Origin: an uncultured Candidatus Melainabacteria bacterium
GTDB taxonomy: Bacteria; Cyanobacteriota; Vampirovibrionia; Gastranaerophilales; Gastranaerophilaceae
Assembly: GCA_934754775.1 (NCBI GenBank)
Contig: CAKVIM010000013.1
Location: 1-53,494 of the forward strand
Reading direction: 5' to 3'
Length of the DNA: 53,494 bases
Position numbers and translations under genes: made by a program. Positions 1-7,927 of this stretch are shown piece by piece. Position 1 is the stretch's first letter, and every line of letters starts with the position of its first letter. Under the pieces are notes generated by a model. It saw only the letters and a program-made list of their open reading frames with translations, was not told the DNA's origin and ran no database searches.

Positions 1-4
1 ACAT
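1..4 (-). CDS. Start of a gene running off the left edge
   Basis: Only the ATG (complement of 2-4) and one further base are inside the window. I call it a start because an AAGGAGAG Shine-Dalgarno sequence lies about 9 nt upstream on the minus strand and a well-formed promoter of the family described at 34-67 precedes it. Nothing can be said about the product. Confidence 0.45.
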
Positions 5-33
5 CTTTAGAACTCTCCTTGATATCTCTTATG

Positions 34-67
34 TATATATAAAGTATTTAAAAGAATAAAAATTGCC
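34..67 (-). promoter_or_regulatory. GCAATT-type promoter, copy 1
   Basis: Read on the minus strand this is GGCAATT, 15 nt, ACTTTATATATA. Taking GCAATT as -35 and TTTATA as -10 gives a 17-bp spacer. The same arrangement with the same spacing recurs at 32902, 43532, 48236 and 51989, and with a weaker first box at 4980. It is about 30 nt upstream of the start codon at position 4. The promoter role is inferred from recurrence, spacing and position before genes with Shine-Dalgarno sequences. Confidence 0.6.
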
Positions 68-83
68 TTTTTAGACTTGAATT

Positions 84-211
84 GTGAAGTTTTGTAACGT
101 TTGAGCTAAGAAAATCGAAATTTCTTAATAATATTAATAGTGAGTGGTGATTATTGAGTGGGGGCGTGGTGAATAGGGAGCAAATATTGTTTTCTCCGTG
201 AAGTTTTGTAA
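84..211 (+). repeat. Two copies of GTGAAGTTTTGTAA
   Basis: The 14-mer GTGAAGTTTTGTAA occurs at 84-97 and 198-211, and its first 12 bases recur at 52039-52050. Each copy is close to a promoter. Read on the other strand the copy at 81-98 resembles an HLR1 direct repeat with one mismatch, so these may be degenerate sites for the same regulator. The rest of the 1-282 gap holds TAGTGAGTGG-type simple repeats and the glycosyltransferase promoter. Confidence 0.45.
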
Positions 212-238
212 ACATCCATGCCCACCAATGCTTGTTTT

Positions 239-247
239 TGTTATAAT
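239..247 (+). promoter_or_regulatory. Extended -10 promoter of the glycosyltransferase gene
   Basis: TG, one base, then TATAAT (242-247) forms an extended -10 box. No good -35 is seen, as is usual for this class. Transcription would begin near 254, giving a leader of about 30 nt that carries the GGGAGA ribosome binding site at 275-280. Confidence 0.5.
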
Positions 248-282
248 TAGAGATATCTTAGCTTTATGGGTGTTGGGAGATT

Positions 283-1629
283 ATGAGAGAAAGAATTCTT
301 TTATTTATAATATTATCGTGCTTAGGCGTGTTTTTGTATGTGTTCCAAAACTACGTAAACACAGTTGTCGGTTTTGTTATACTTTGTGCGTGTATGGTGA
401 TTTACGGGTTTTATTCAATTGCTGCGACGAAGTATCAGAAACGTAAATTAAAAAAACACCCGCCGGTTATTAACGAAAACTTTAAACCGTTTGTTACTGT
501 GATGATTCCGGCACATAATGAGGAATCTGTTATCACAAATACGGTAGAAAACGTGTTGCAGCTAGATTATCCGTCTTTTGAAATTATTGTAATTGATGAT
601 AGAAGTACAGATAATACTGCGTCTGTCATAAAGGATTTGGAATCAAAGTACGAGAATGTAAAGGCTCTTATTCGTGAGCAGGGTGCTTTTCCTGGAAAAT
701 CTGCGGTTTTAAATGATGCTTTTAAAATTGCAAAAGGCGAAGCTATTCTTGTGTTTGATGCTGATGCGACAGTTGAACCTGATTTTTTGAATAAACTTAT
801 TCCTAATCTTGAACCGGCTGATGTCGGAGCTGTTCAGGCAAGAAAGATTATTAGAAACAAAGATGTCAACTTGCTTACTAGATGCCAAAATAATGAATAT
901 ACGCTTGATACATATTTGCAAACAGGTAGAGATGCAGTTAAGGGTGCGGTTGAATTACGTGGAAATGGCGAATTGATTAAGCGTGCTGCGTTAGAAGATA
1001 TTAATGGCTGGAATAATTACACAATTACAGACGATTTGGATATGTCAACCAGATTACACATCAAGGGGTGGGACGTTAGATTTTGTCCGGAGGCTTGTGT
1101 TTATGAAGAGGGTATTGTCTACATAATGCCACTATTCAGACAACGTAGAAGATGGCTGGAAGGCACGATTAGAAGATATTTGGAATATTTTGGTGCTGCA
1201 ATGAAATCTAAAAAGATGTCTTTGCGTGCAAGATTGGATATGGCGATTTATATTACTCAGTTCATTATGCCACTATGGTTTATGATGGAAGTATTTTTTA
1301 GAGTAGTAAAATTCCTTACCGATAAAATTGACCCGTATAGCTTGCACAACGTTTTGTGGTCATCCTTGATTGTATCTTTAGCAGTTGGGCTCGGGTTCTT
1401 CTTCGCCATAAGATACAGTTTGAGAAAGTATGACAGTGTACCGAGATGGAGTGCATACAGACAGGCTTTTGAGACTACGGTTTACTTTTTAATAATATGG
1501 TTCCCAATGGAATTATTTATTTGTGGTAAAATATTATTCTGTAAGAAGGATATGAACTGGGGCAAGACTGCTCACGGTTTGGTGATGGAAGAGAAAAATC
1601 GTCAGGAATTAGAATTACAAGAGGTATAG
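283..1629 (+). CDS. Membrane-bound family 2 glycosyltransferase (PgaC/hyaluronan-synthase-like)
   Basis: A 448-aa processive-type family 2 glycosyltransferase, expected to build or extend an extracellular or envelope polysaccharide from a nucleotide sugar at the inner membrane. Two N-terminal hydrophobic segments (about residues 4-22 and 28-46) precede a GT-A domain with MIPAHNEE (about 74-81), DDRSTDNT (about 104), the DADAT metal site (about 158), TDDLDMS (about 247) and the QRRRW motif (about 286). Two or three membrane segments follow (about 325-430). This order matches PgaC/IcaA and related synthases. The ATG at 283 is chosen because GGGAGA lies 3-8 nt upstream. The next gene, apt, starts 3 nt after the stop, so the two are probably co-transcribed. 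The sugar and acceptor cannot be told from sequence. Confidence 0.85.
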   Translation: MRERILLFIILSCLGVFLYVFQNYVNTVVGFVILCACMVIYGFYSIAATKYQKRKLKKHPPVINENFKPFVTVMIPAHNEESVITNTVENVLQLDYPSFEIIVIDDRSTDNTASVIKDLESKYENVKALIREQGAFPGKSAVLNDAFKIAKGEAILVFDADATVEPDFLNKLIPNLEPADVGAVQARKIIRNKDVNLLTRCQNNEYTLDTYLQTGRDAVKGAVELRGNGELIKRAALEDINGWNNYTITDDLDMSTRLHIKGWDVRFCPEACVYEEGIVYIMPLFRQRRRWLEGTIRRYLEYFGAAMKSKKMSLRARLDMAIYITQFIMPLWFMMEVFFRVVKFLTDKIDPYSLHNVLWSSLIVSLAVGLGFFFAIRYSLRKYDSVPRWSAYRQAFETTVYFLIIWFPMELFICGKILFCKKDMNWGKTAHGLVMEEKNRQELELQEV

Positions 1630-1632
1630 ATA

Positions 1633-2172
1633 GTGATAGATTTAGAATATGTAAGAGAACATGTTAGAATGGTTCCGGATTTCCCGAAAAAAGGGATTAT
1701 GTTTTTGGATATTACAACAGCGACTAAAGATGCAAAATCAATGCAGTATATGACAGATTTTTTGTATGAAAAATTTAAAGATGCAAAAATCGATTATGTT
1801 GCAGGTGTAGAATCAAGAGGATTTATTTTTGGAGCTGCTTTGGCTTATAAGTTGAATGCAGGTTTTGTGCCAATAAGAAAACCAAACAAATTGCCTGCTG
1901 AAACAATCAAGGAAACTTATTCTTTGGAATACGGTACTGATACAATCGAAATGCACGCAGATGCACTTAAATCAGGTGATAGAGTTCTTGTTATAGACGA
2001 TTTGTTGGCAACAGGCGGAACCGCTCTTGCTGCTTGCAATCTTGTTAAACGAGTAGGTGCAGAAGTTGTTGCAGCTGCGTTTGTAATCGAATTGAATCCG
2101 CTTAAGGGTAGAGAAAAGATTGAATCAACAGGCGTGAAGGTTGTTTCAATGCTTGATTATGATTTAGATTAA
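1633..2172 (+). CDS. apt: Adenine phosphoribosyltransferase
   Basis: A 179-aa cytosolic purine salvage enzyme joining adenine and PRPP to give AMP. The PRPP-binding motif VLVIDDLLATGGT is at about residues 118-130, and the AGVESRGFIFG stretch (about 57-67) and early PDFPKKGI segment are typical of Apt. Length is normal for the family. The start is GTG at 1633, supported by an AAGAGGTA ribosome binding site 7-14 nt upstream that overlaps the end of the glycosyltransferase gene. A perfect palindromic terminator follows. Confidence 0.95.
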   Translation: MIDLEYVREHVRMVPDFPKKGIMFLDITTATKDAKSMQYMTDFLYEKFKDAKIDYVAGVESRGFIFGAALAYKLNAGFVPIRKPNKLPAETIKETYSLEYGTDTIEMHADALKSGDRVLVIDDLLATGGTALAACNLVKRVGAEVVAAAFVIELNPLKGREKIESTGVKVVSMLDYDLD

Positions 2173-2186
2173 TAGATTTATGAAAA

Positions 2187-2234
2187 AAACGAAATGTGCG
2201 GTTTTCGAATATTCGAAAACCGCACATTTCGTTT
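2187..2234. terminator. 48-bp perfect palindrome, bidirectional terminator
   Basis: Two 24-nt arms form a perfect inverted repeat with no spacer, centred between 2210 and 2211. On both strands the outermost bases give A-rich then T-rich flanks. It sits between the convergent apt and the minus-strand gene ending at 2242, so it probably terminates both. Confidence 0.75.
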
Positions 2235-2241
2235 GTAAAAC

Positions 2242-3387
2242 TTATAAATCAAAAGGCGTTTCTTCTTTGTAATAATTCTTTTTGCCTTGTTTCATTTTGT
2301 CGTTGCGTTTTTTTATATCCTTTGACACATTTTTGTAAGCGTTGTCTAATGATATTTTTGCGATTGGTTTGTTTGTTGCTCTATCATTTACAATTAGCCA
2401 GTACGATTGTTTAACGTTATTTACGCTGAAAGAAATCTTGCCTGCGAACCTGTCACCGGGCTTGAGTTGAGAGAACAGAAGTCTGGTATCTCCGAATATT
2501 GATGGATTAAATACTGCGTTATAATCATTTACTAACGCCAAATCCATGCCGGAGAATGCTTTTTTAGACATGTTTGAAATCGAAAGCGAAAGCGTTATTG
2601 TGTTAACTTCGCCAAATGGGTCTTTATCATATAGAATATTTGCAATTCTGATATCAAGTCCGGGGTATTTGATTTCATTTTGTTTAAGAGCTTCTTCTCT
2701 ATAAACCGGAAGTTCTACGTTTGAAAGGATTTTTACCCTAATTTCATCTCCTGGGGCAATAAGAACATTTTTTCCTTTGCGGTAAAGTGACATCCCAAGC
2801 CCTATTGTTCCACCCAGTGCCGCTCCGCCGGCTACAGTGTAACCTTGAGAAGCAATTGCAGCTTCCAGACCAAGGGCTTGCAGAGCGAATAGACCGCCTG
2901 CTACACCACCGACTGCTGTGTAGCCGACATCTGTTGCTACTATTTTAGTTGCAGCTTTTAGCGGGTGAAGCTTGGTGGACATTTTCCCTTCGATTGGGAT
3001 TTCTCGTCCGTCAGGTGTTACAAGATAGTCGAAACTTAAGCTCAAATGCCCGTCACGTCCCAAACGCTTTGCTTCGCTTGTTTGTGTAATCGTGCCGTGA
3101 GCAACAGTTCCTTTTGGAATAATAACTCCTTTGTCTCCGATTACGTCTGAAGTGACTTCTGCAAAGAATTCGTCCCCTTCAATTGAGAAAGAGCCGTCCA
3201 GTACTTGAGAAACTGTCATTTGAATAACGTCCTTTTTCTCAAGGTATTCTTTTTTGCCTGTAAAGAGTTCTTTATCCAACTCCGGATATTGGTCATCAAA
3301 TTCCGCATGACCTTGTATTGGAACATCTGCAAACGCACTGTTTGCAAGACAAAGACTCATTAATAGTATTGCTATCCTCTTCCTCAT
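2242..3387 (-). CDS. Secreted protein of unknown function with glycine-rich segment
   Basis: I do not recognise the family. The 381-aa product begins with a signal peptide (MRKR, a hydrophobic stretch, cleavage probably after NSAFA near residue 20). The first half has a beta-rich segment with IPKGTVAHGTI and SLSFDYLVTPDG, resembling barrel folds of envelope proteins. A glycine/alanine-rich stretch (about residues 153-200) could be a membrane hairpin. The remainder is beta-rich (GDEIRVKILSN and after) and the C-terminus is lysine-rich. Likely periplasmic or envelope-associated. It is a single gene facing apt. Confidence 0.7.
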   Translation of the reverse strand: MRKRIAILLMSLCLANSAFADVPIQGHAEFDDQYPELDKELFTGKKEYLEKKDVIQMTVSQVLDGSFSIEGDEFFAEVTSDVIGDKGVIIPKGTVAHGTITQTSEAKRLGRDGHLSLSFDYLVTPDGREIPIEGKMSTKLHPLKAATKIVATDVGYTAVGGVAGGLFALQALGLEAAIASQGYTVAGGAALGGTIGLGMSLYRKGKNVLIAPGDEIRVKILSNVELPVYREEALKQNEIKYPGLDIRIANILYDKDPFGEVNTITLSLSISNMSKKAFSGMDLALVNDYNAVFNPSIFGDTRLLFSQLKPGDRFAGKISFSVNNVKQSYWLIVNDRATNKPIAKISLDNAYKNVSKDIKKRNDKMKQGKKNYYKEETPFDL

Positions 3388-3425
3388 AACTTAATTATAC
3401 TATCTTTTTCTTTAAATACAAAATT

Positions 3426-3992
3426 TTACGCATTAAGTAAACTGTTGTAAATATCTATTGTTAGCTTGCAGATGCTAAGATTTCTGTCCACAAGACTTTT
3501 TATTGTGTTTTTGTAGCAAATAAGAAGTGCTTTGTCTAACCCTTCAGAGTCCAGTGCTGCTCTAATTGGCGTACATAATTCGCATGGTCTTGTTCTTGTC
3601 TCGATTTTATCGGCTAAGAAAATAATCTTTTCAAACGGTGTCATGTCGACTTTACCTAAGGTGTGCCATCTTATTGCAGATAAAATCTCTTCATCTTCTA
3701 CTTGAAACTCTTTTTGGGCGATGTAGGCTCCGACCGGTGCGTGGTGAGTTTTTGGATTGTATAATTCCCCATCAACAAGTGATAATTTCGCTAAAATCTC
3801 GTTTGTTTCAGCTTTTGGCAAACACTTTGCACAGTCGTGTATAAGCCCTGTAAAATAAGCTTTTTCTTCGTCTAATCCGAATATTTTGGCAAGTTCTTTT
3901 GCACAATCGGCAGTTCCGAGTGAGTGCTCATATCTTTCATCGTTCAAATTCGCTTTAAGCCAGTTTTTTATATAATCAATAGTACAAACCAT
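3426..3992 (-). CDS. yqeK: HD-domain nucleotide hydrolase YqeK (symmetrical Ap4A hydrolase family)
   Basis: A 188-aa HD-domain protein of the YqeK family, known members of which split diadenosine tetraphosphate symmetrically into two ADP. The metal-binding residues are visible as HSLGTADCA (about residue 24), the HDCAK core (about 53), HHAPVGAY (about 83) and the D of FLADKIETR (about 126). It lies directly after nadD with a 17-nt overlap, the arrangement common in many bacteria, so translation is probably coupled. Confidence 0.9.
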   Translation of the reverse strand: MVCTIDYIKNWLKANLNDERYEHSLGTADCAKELAKIFGLDEEKAYFTGLIHDCAKCLPKAETNEILAKLSLVDGELYNPKTHHAPVGAYIAQKEFQVEDEEILSAIRWHTLGKVDMTPFEKIIFLADKIETRTRPCELCTPIRAALDSEGLDKALLICYKNTIKSLVDRNLSICKLTIDIYNSLLNA

Positions 3993-4533
3993 TTTTCTTT
4001 ATGTATTCCTCTACTTTTTCAATGCTTCCGTTGGATTTGTGGTTTCTCAGACTTGTTGAAGATACGTCTAAAAAATCCATGTTCGCTAATTCATAATCAA
4101 AATTTTCTTTCGGAGTTAACTCCACTCCTCTTGGGAACACGATGAAATGGACGAGCTTTGCAAGTTCATCCGCTTTATACCAGCTGTTAATTTTTTCAAA
4201 CGCATCTGTTCCAATTAAGAAGTTTAGCTTGCCATCTATTTTGTATAACTCTCTGATTTTTTTTACCGTAATCAGAGAATACGATTTTTCGCCATTTTCG
4301 CCCAGCTTGTACTCAATATCAGATAGTTCAAATTTAGGATTTGTCTTTATTGCAAGTTTAACCATGTTGAGCCTGTGTTCTGCAAGCATAGGGCTAATAT
4401 CTTTGTGCGGTGGAATGTAGGCGGGAATGAATATAACTTTTTCAAATTTGTATTTTTGCAGGGCAAACTCAGCTACCGCTAGGTGGGCTCTGTGAATTGG
4501 ATTGAATGTTCCAGGGAAAATACAAATACTCAT
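3976..4533 (-). CDS. nadD: Nicotinate-nucleotide adenylyltransferase
   Basis: A 185-aa NAD biosynthesis enzyme that adenylates nicotinate mononucleotide. The nucleotidyltransferase signature FPGTFNPIHRAHL is at residues 6-18 and the second signature DVSSTSLRNH lies near the C-terminus. GGAGAAACTT before the ATG at 4533 is the ribosome binding site. The 3' end overlaps yqeK by 17 nt. Confidence 0.95.
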   Translation of the reverse strand: MSICIFPGTFNPIHRAHLAVAEFALQKYKFEKVIFIPAYIPPHKDISPMLAEHRLNMVKLAIKTNPKFELSDIEYKLGENGEKSYSLITVKKIRELYKIDGKLNFLIGTDAFEKINSWYKADELAKLVHFIVFPRGVELTPKENFDYELANMDFLDVSSTSLRNHKSNGSIEKVEEYIKKNGLYY

Positions 4534-4589
4534 AAGTTTCTCCTTGTAAACATTTTATACCAAACAAAGAATAATCAGAGGTTTTTCGC

Positions 4590-4618
4590 AAAAAAAAGCC
4601 CGATATTTTGTATCAGGC
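4590..4618 (-). terminator. Intrinsic terminator of the 57-aa gene
   Basis: On the minus strand, GCCTGATA pairs with TATCGGGC around a five-base loop, followed by eight T residues. It lies 64 nt after the stop of the small gene at 4682 and before nadD, so that small gene forms its own transcript. Confidence 0.8.
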
Positions 4619-4681
4619 ACCATTAGATAAGTAAGTTGGGAATTAAATTAGTAAGATTAAGATTGGTATTATTTAAAAAAT

Positions 4682-4855
4682 CTAATTTTTCGCTCTGGAG
4701 ATAAATGTTACTCTTGATTTCATATCCATTGCGAATAATCTCATTTCATCCATAAGAATATATGATTTATCTTCTTCAGGGTTTTCGTTTATGTAAAATT
4801 CTTTAGAAATTTGAGTTGCCATAGCGTTAATATTGTAGCTCTGTAGTAGTGCCAT
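4682..4855 (-). CDS. Small unknown protein, 57 aa
   Basis: Translating the minus strand from the ATG at 4855 gives 57 residues, beginning MALLQSYNINAMATQISKEF and ending TFISRAKN, then TAG. The call rests on an AGAGGTAAAT ribosome binding site just before the ATG, an intrinsic terminator downstream, and a GCAATT-type promoter copy upstream at 4980. No domain is recognised; the protein is polar, with several methionines and no membrane segment. It is too short for usual length cut-offs. Confidence 0.7.
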   Translation of the reverse strand: MALLQSYNINAMATQISKEFYINENPEEDKSYILMDEMRLFAMDMKSRVTFISRAKN

Positions 4856-4979
4856 ATTTACCTCTATTTATTAAACCCTTTTTTTACAAATCAATCAGAC
4901 CATATACAAGCATTCAAAGCTTTGTAAATGATTTAACTGTTTGTTTTTGTGGGTTTAACTCTCTTAAATTCGTCTTACA

Positions 4980-5013
4980 TATATATAAAGTATATCTACA
5001 AATGCGAATTTCA
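4980..5013 (-). promoter_or_regulatory. GCAATT-type promoter, copy 2 (weaker first box)
   Basis: On the minus strand, TGAAATT, 15 nt, ACTTTATATATA. The second box is identical to copies 1, 3 and 5 and the spacing is the same; the first box departs from GGCAATT at two or three bases. It lies about 125 nt upstream of the 57-aa gene, a longer leader than in the other copies. Confidence 0.5.
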
Positions 5014-5101
5014 AGAAGGGATTTCTTTGTTACAAAACTTAATATTGTTTGCTAGAAATACTAAAGATAAAAACTAGACTATTACTGTGTTGTAGATGTG
5101 A

Positions 5102-5119
5102 ATTGTAACGAATTGTAAA
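5102..5119 (-). promoter_or_regulatory. HLR1-like direct repeat (RpaB-type site)
   Basis: On the minus strand this reads TTTACAAT TC GTTACAAT, a perfect match to the cyanobacterial HLR1 definition KTTACAWW-N2-KTTACAWW. It lies 17 bp upstream of the TAAA box of the sigma-28-type promoter at 5137, a position suited to activation. Binding is inferred from the motif only. Confidence 0.55.
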
Positions 5120-5136
5120 ACATCTTCCAAAATCAT

Positions 5137-5163
5137 TAAAGTTTTTAGAAAAAATGCCGATAT
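5137..5163 (+). promoter_or_regulatory. Sigma-28 (FliA/SigD)-type promoter
   Basis: TAAA (5137-5140), exactly 15 nt, then GCCGATAT (5156-5163) is a full match to the consensus read by flagellar sigma factors. The predicted start near 5170 leaves a leader of about 24 nt with the GAGGTG ribosome binding site. A near-identical promoter lies in front of the EF-hand gene at 29680-29706. Confidence 0.75.
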
Positions 5164-5193
5164 ACATTATATATCATATATGAGGTGTGTATC

Positions 5194-5664
5194 ATGTCAA
5201 ACTTCACAGTAAACGGAGTATATTCTTATACAAGTGCTAATATCTACTCTTATCTGGGGCGGACGCCGGTAAGCTCGACTGCCTTGGAGCGTGCATTTGA
5301 CGATTTTGATATTACTCCTACAGGTAAAACTGATGACTTGGAAAAGCTGAATTCTGCGATGTACGAGCAGTATTCTAAGCAGGTACAGGAACAAATTGAC
5401 AACCAAAATAATCAACAGGTTGTTCCGTGGGCAAGTTTGTGTGCTCAAATCGGTATTCAAGCAACGGGTGATTATGACAAGGACTATGCTGCTTTCAATA
5501 ATGCCATTCAGTTGTTGAGTCAGAGTGCAATTGATGGTCAGGCAATGACATATTTTGCAGGCTTGAAAACTGAAGCATCCAGAGCGTTTGGTTTGTCTAA
5601 TAAGCCATCAGCACAAGATGCTCCGATATCCTATCAGGCATATCAGGCACAGTTTTTAACCTAA
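5194..5664 (+). CDS. Unknown 156-aa protein under a sigma-28-type promoter
   Basis: I do not recognise the family. The soluble product opens with a serine/tyrosine-rich stretch (VYSYTSANIYSYLG), then a helical, glutamine-rich region (EQYSKQVQEQIDNQNNQQ, about residues 60-78) and an alanine-rich helical C-terminal half. There is no signal peptide or membrane segment. The ATG at 5194 is preferred over the GTG three codons upstream because GAGGTG then sits at the correct distance. The promoter suggests co-expression with motility or late flagellar genes, and an HLR1-like site lies further upstream. An intrinsic terminator follows at once, so the gene is monocistronic. Confidence 0.75.
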   Translation: MSNFTVNGVYSYTSANIYSYLGRTPVSSTALERAFDDFDITPTGKTDDLEKLNSAMYEQYSKQVQEQIDNQNNQQVVPWASLCAQIGIQATGDYDKDYAAFNNAIQLLSQSAIDGQAMTYFAGLKTEASRAFGLSNKPSAQDAPISYQAYQAQFLT

Positions 5665-5670
5665 GTTTTG

Positions 5671-5700
5671 GGCGGCAGATATTCTGACCGCCTTTTTGTT
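5671..5700 (+). terminator. Intrinsic terminator
   Basis: GGCGGCAGA pairs with TCTGACCGCC, with one bulged A, around a three-base loop, followed by TTTTTGTT. It ends the transcript of the gene at 5194. Confidence 0.85.
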
Positions 5701-5743
5701 AAGAATTAAATCCTTGTGATATAATAGTCGTGAGGATTTTTTT

Positions 5744-6442
5744 ATGAATATTTTAGTTACGGGTGCAAGCCGAGGTATTGGAAAAGCTATCGCAGAAGAA
5801 ATGGAATTGCAAGGACACAGGGTTTTTGCTGTTGCAAGAAACGAAGAACTTTTGAAGAGTTTTGCTAATTATTTCGTATGTGATATAGCTGAAAATCCCC
5901 AAAAGCTTGGTGATTATATTGAAGCAAACAAGATTGATGTTTTAATTAACAATGCGGGCGAGTATATTTATTCTCCGATTGAGAATGTTAATTATTCTCA
6001 AATCGAGCATATAACAAAGACAAATTTGAAAGCACCTTTGTATTTGATTTCACGGGCAGTACCGTTTATGAAGTCGCAAAAATGGGGCCGAATTATTAAT
6101 ATTGGCTCAATTAGCGGCGTTATGGGTGAAGCAAATGCAAGCTTGTATTCTGCAACAAAATCAGGTTTATTTGGTGCTACTAAGGCATTAGCTCTTGAAC
6201 TTGCGGAATATGGAATTACGGTAAACACAATTAATCCTGGGTGGGTTGATACAGAAATGGGTAATTCTTCTGCTGAAGACGGTGAGTTTACAAAAGAAGA
6301 AATAGTTGAATGTATTCCTCAGAGAAGATTTGTAGCTCCTTCTGAAATCGCCGGCATGGTGAAATATTTGGTTTCAGAGGACGCAAAAGGGGTTACGGGT
6401 CAGGCGATAAACCTTTGTGCTGGGCTTACTTGCGGGTGCTAA
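5744..6442 (+). CDS. Short-chain dehydrogenase/reductase (FabG-like)
   Basis: A 232-aa classical SDR. The Rossmann motif TGASRGIG is at residues 6-13, NNAGEY at about 69-74, the catalytic serine in the IGSISG stretch (about 124), and the catalytic YSATK (Tyr and Lys) at about 137-141. NPGWVDTEMG follows, as in FabG-type enzymes. Substrate is unknown. A TATAAT box is at about 5720 and GAGGA lies before the ATG. bioB starts 28 nt downstream, which hints at a link to biotin or fatty-acyl metabolism, but proximity alone does not prove it. Confidence 0.85.
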   Translation: MNILVTGASRGIGKAIAEEMELQGHRVFAVARNEELLKSFANYFVCDIAENPQKLGDYIEANKIDVLINNAGEYIYSPIENVNYSQIEHITKTNLKAPLYLISRAVPFMKSQKWGRIINIGSISGVMGEANASLYSATKSGLFGATKALALELAEYGITVNTINPGWVDTEMGNSSAEDGEFTKEEIVECIPQRRFVAPSEIAGMVKYLVSEDAKGVTGQAINLCAGLTCGC

Positions 6443-6470
6443 AATAAATTTATATATGAAAGGAAATAAA

Positions 6471-7397
6471 ATGTTATCTAAACAAGAATTGTTAGACTTG
6501 TATAATATGGATTTGGACAAGCTTTTGGCTGAATCACAGAAATATTTGAAGGATGAAGTTGAGTTTTGTTCAATTATAAATGCTCGCTCCGGTAAATGTT
6601 CTCAGAATTGCAAATATTGTGCTCAAAGCTCTCACTATAATACAGAAATTGAATCTTATCCGCTTATGGATGTTGAAACTGTTGTGCATGCCGCTCACGA
6701 TAGTGTGAATAACGGTGCAAACAGAGTTGCAATTGTAACATCTGGCAAAACTCCTGACGAGAGCGACTTTGATACAATGCTTGACATGATTAAGGCACTT
6801 AATAAAGAAGGAATTAGTAGCTGTGCAAGTATCGGAATTCTGAATGAAGAACAGGCTAAAAAACTTGCTGAAGCTGGCTTGGTTCGTTTTCATCACAATA
6901 TAAACACTTGCAAATCATATCATCCGAACATCTGCACGACTCATACTTATGAAGAAAGAGTTAACACAACAAGATTGGTTAAAAAGTATGGCATGGAACT
7001 GTGCTGTGGCGTAATTTTGGGTATGGGAGAAACTCCGGAACAAAGAGTCGAGATGGCGTTAGAACTAGCTGAAATCAATCCGGACAGCATTCCTGTTAAT
7101 ATTTTGACGCCGATACCAAATACTCCGTTTGAAAGCTACGGTGATAAGATTGATGAGGAAAATGTTTTAAGAACGTTGGCTATATTCAAAATAGCTTGCC
7201 CGAATGCATCTATTAGAATTGCGGGCGGTAAAAAGGCAAGATTGTCCGAAGAAACGATAGAAAAAGCATTCAGATACTGTGCCGATTCAACAATTGTAGG
7301 TAATTATCTTACAACAACAGGTTTTACGCCTGATGAGGATGAAAAACTTATAGCAAAAATAGGTAGAAAAAGATGTCGCTCTTTAGTTTGTTCTTAA
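6471..7397 (+). CDS. bioB: Biotin synthase
   Basis: A 308-aa radical-SAM enzyme that inserts sulfur into dethiobiotin. The SAM cluster ligands C43, C47 and C50 (CSQNCKYC) are present and the C-terminal half carries LTPIPNTPFE, typical of BioB. Length is normal. I chose the ATG at 6471 because AAAGGAAAT is 3-11 nt upstream; an in-frame ATG at 6456 has no such site. No bioA, bioD or bioF is in the window. The 3' end overlaps the next gene by 25 nt. Confidence 0.95.
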   Translation: MLSKQELLDLYNMDLDKLLAESQKYLKDEVEFCSIINARSGKCSQNCKYCAQSSHYNTEIESYPLMDVETVVHAAHDSVNNGANRVAIVTSGKTPDESDFDTMLDMIKALNKEGISSCASIGILNEEQAKKLAEAGLVRFHHNINTCKSYHPNICTTHTYEERVNTTRLVKKYGMELCCGVILGMGETPEQRVEMALELAEINPDSIPVNILTPIPNTPFESYGDKIDEENVLRTLAIFKIACPNASIRIAGGKKARLSEETIEKAFRYCADSTIVGNYLTTTGFTPDEDEKLIAKIGRKRCRSLVCS

Positions 7398-7927
7398 TTT
7401 TTGTTAAAATCGGTGCAATTCTGCTTGGTGGCGGGTATGTAATTCTGCCGATTATGACAAGTGAATTTGTCGATAAAAGAAATCTGGTAAGCCATGACGA
7501 CATTGTTGATTATTTTGCACTGGCACAATCTCTTCCGGGGATTATAGCTGCAAATATGTCAATGTTTATCGGTTATAAACTGAAAGGCAAATGGGGTGCA
7601 ATAGCTGCAATGCTAGGGGTTATATTTGTGCCGTTTTGGTCAATTGTCTTATTGGCTTCGATTTTAGGCTCATTAGTAAATAATTCTTACGTACAGGGTG
7701 CTCTTTGGGGGGTTGGAGTTGCTGTAATTGCACTAATTATACTTACTGTACGTGAAATGTGGCAAAAATCAACAAGAGATTTGTTCTTTTATATAATTTT
7801 TGCTGCTACGCTATCAACCTTGATATTTTTAAAATTAACACCGATTCAGACAATTCTGATATTTACAGCAATAGGTGTGTTGTATCAAAGATTTGTGGCA
7901 AGTAAACTTTCCGGGGGTAAACAATGA
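7373..7927 (+). CDS. Chromate transporter, short CHR subunit 1
   Basis: A 184-aa single-domain CHR-family membrane protein. It has the family pattern near the N-terminus (FVKIGAILLGGGYVILP) and SLPGIIAANMSMFIG, with about five or six membrane segments. Short CHR proteins are encoded as adjacent pairs that form one transporter. Known members export chromate, but the physiological substrate of many homologues is undetermined. It overlaps bioB by 25 nt and its partner by 4 nt (ATGA), so translation is coupled. Confidence 0.85.
   Translation: MSLFSLFLIFVKIGAILLGGGYVILPIMTSEFVDKRNLVSHDDIVDYFALAQSLPGIIAANMSMFIGYKLKGKWGAIAAMLGVIFVPFWSIVLLASILGSLVNNSYVQGALWGVGVAVIALIILTVREMWQKSTRDLFFYIIFAATLSTLIFLKLTPIQTILIFTAIGVLYQRFVASKLSGGKQ

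Noticed and set aside
198..446. 82-residue frame overlapping the glycosyltransferase start
   Set aside because: Cysteine-rich, lacks a ribosome site, and overlaps the well-supported start at 283 in another frame.
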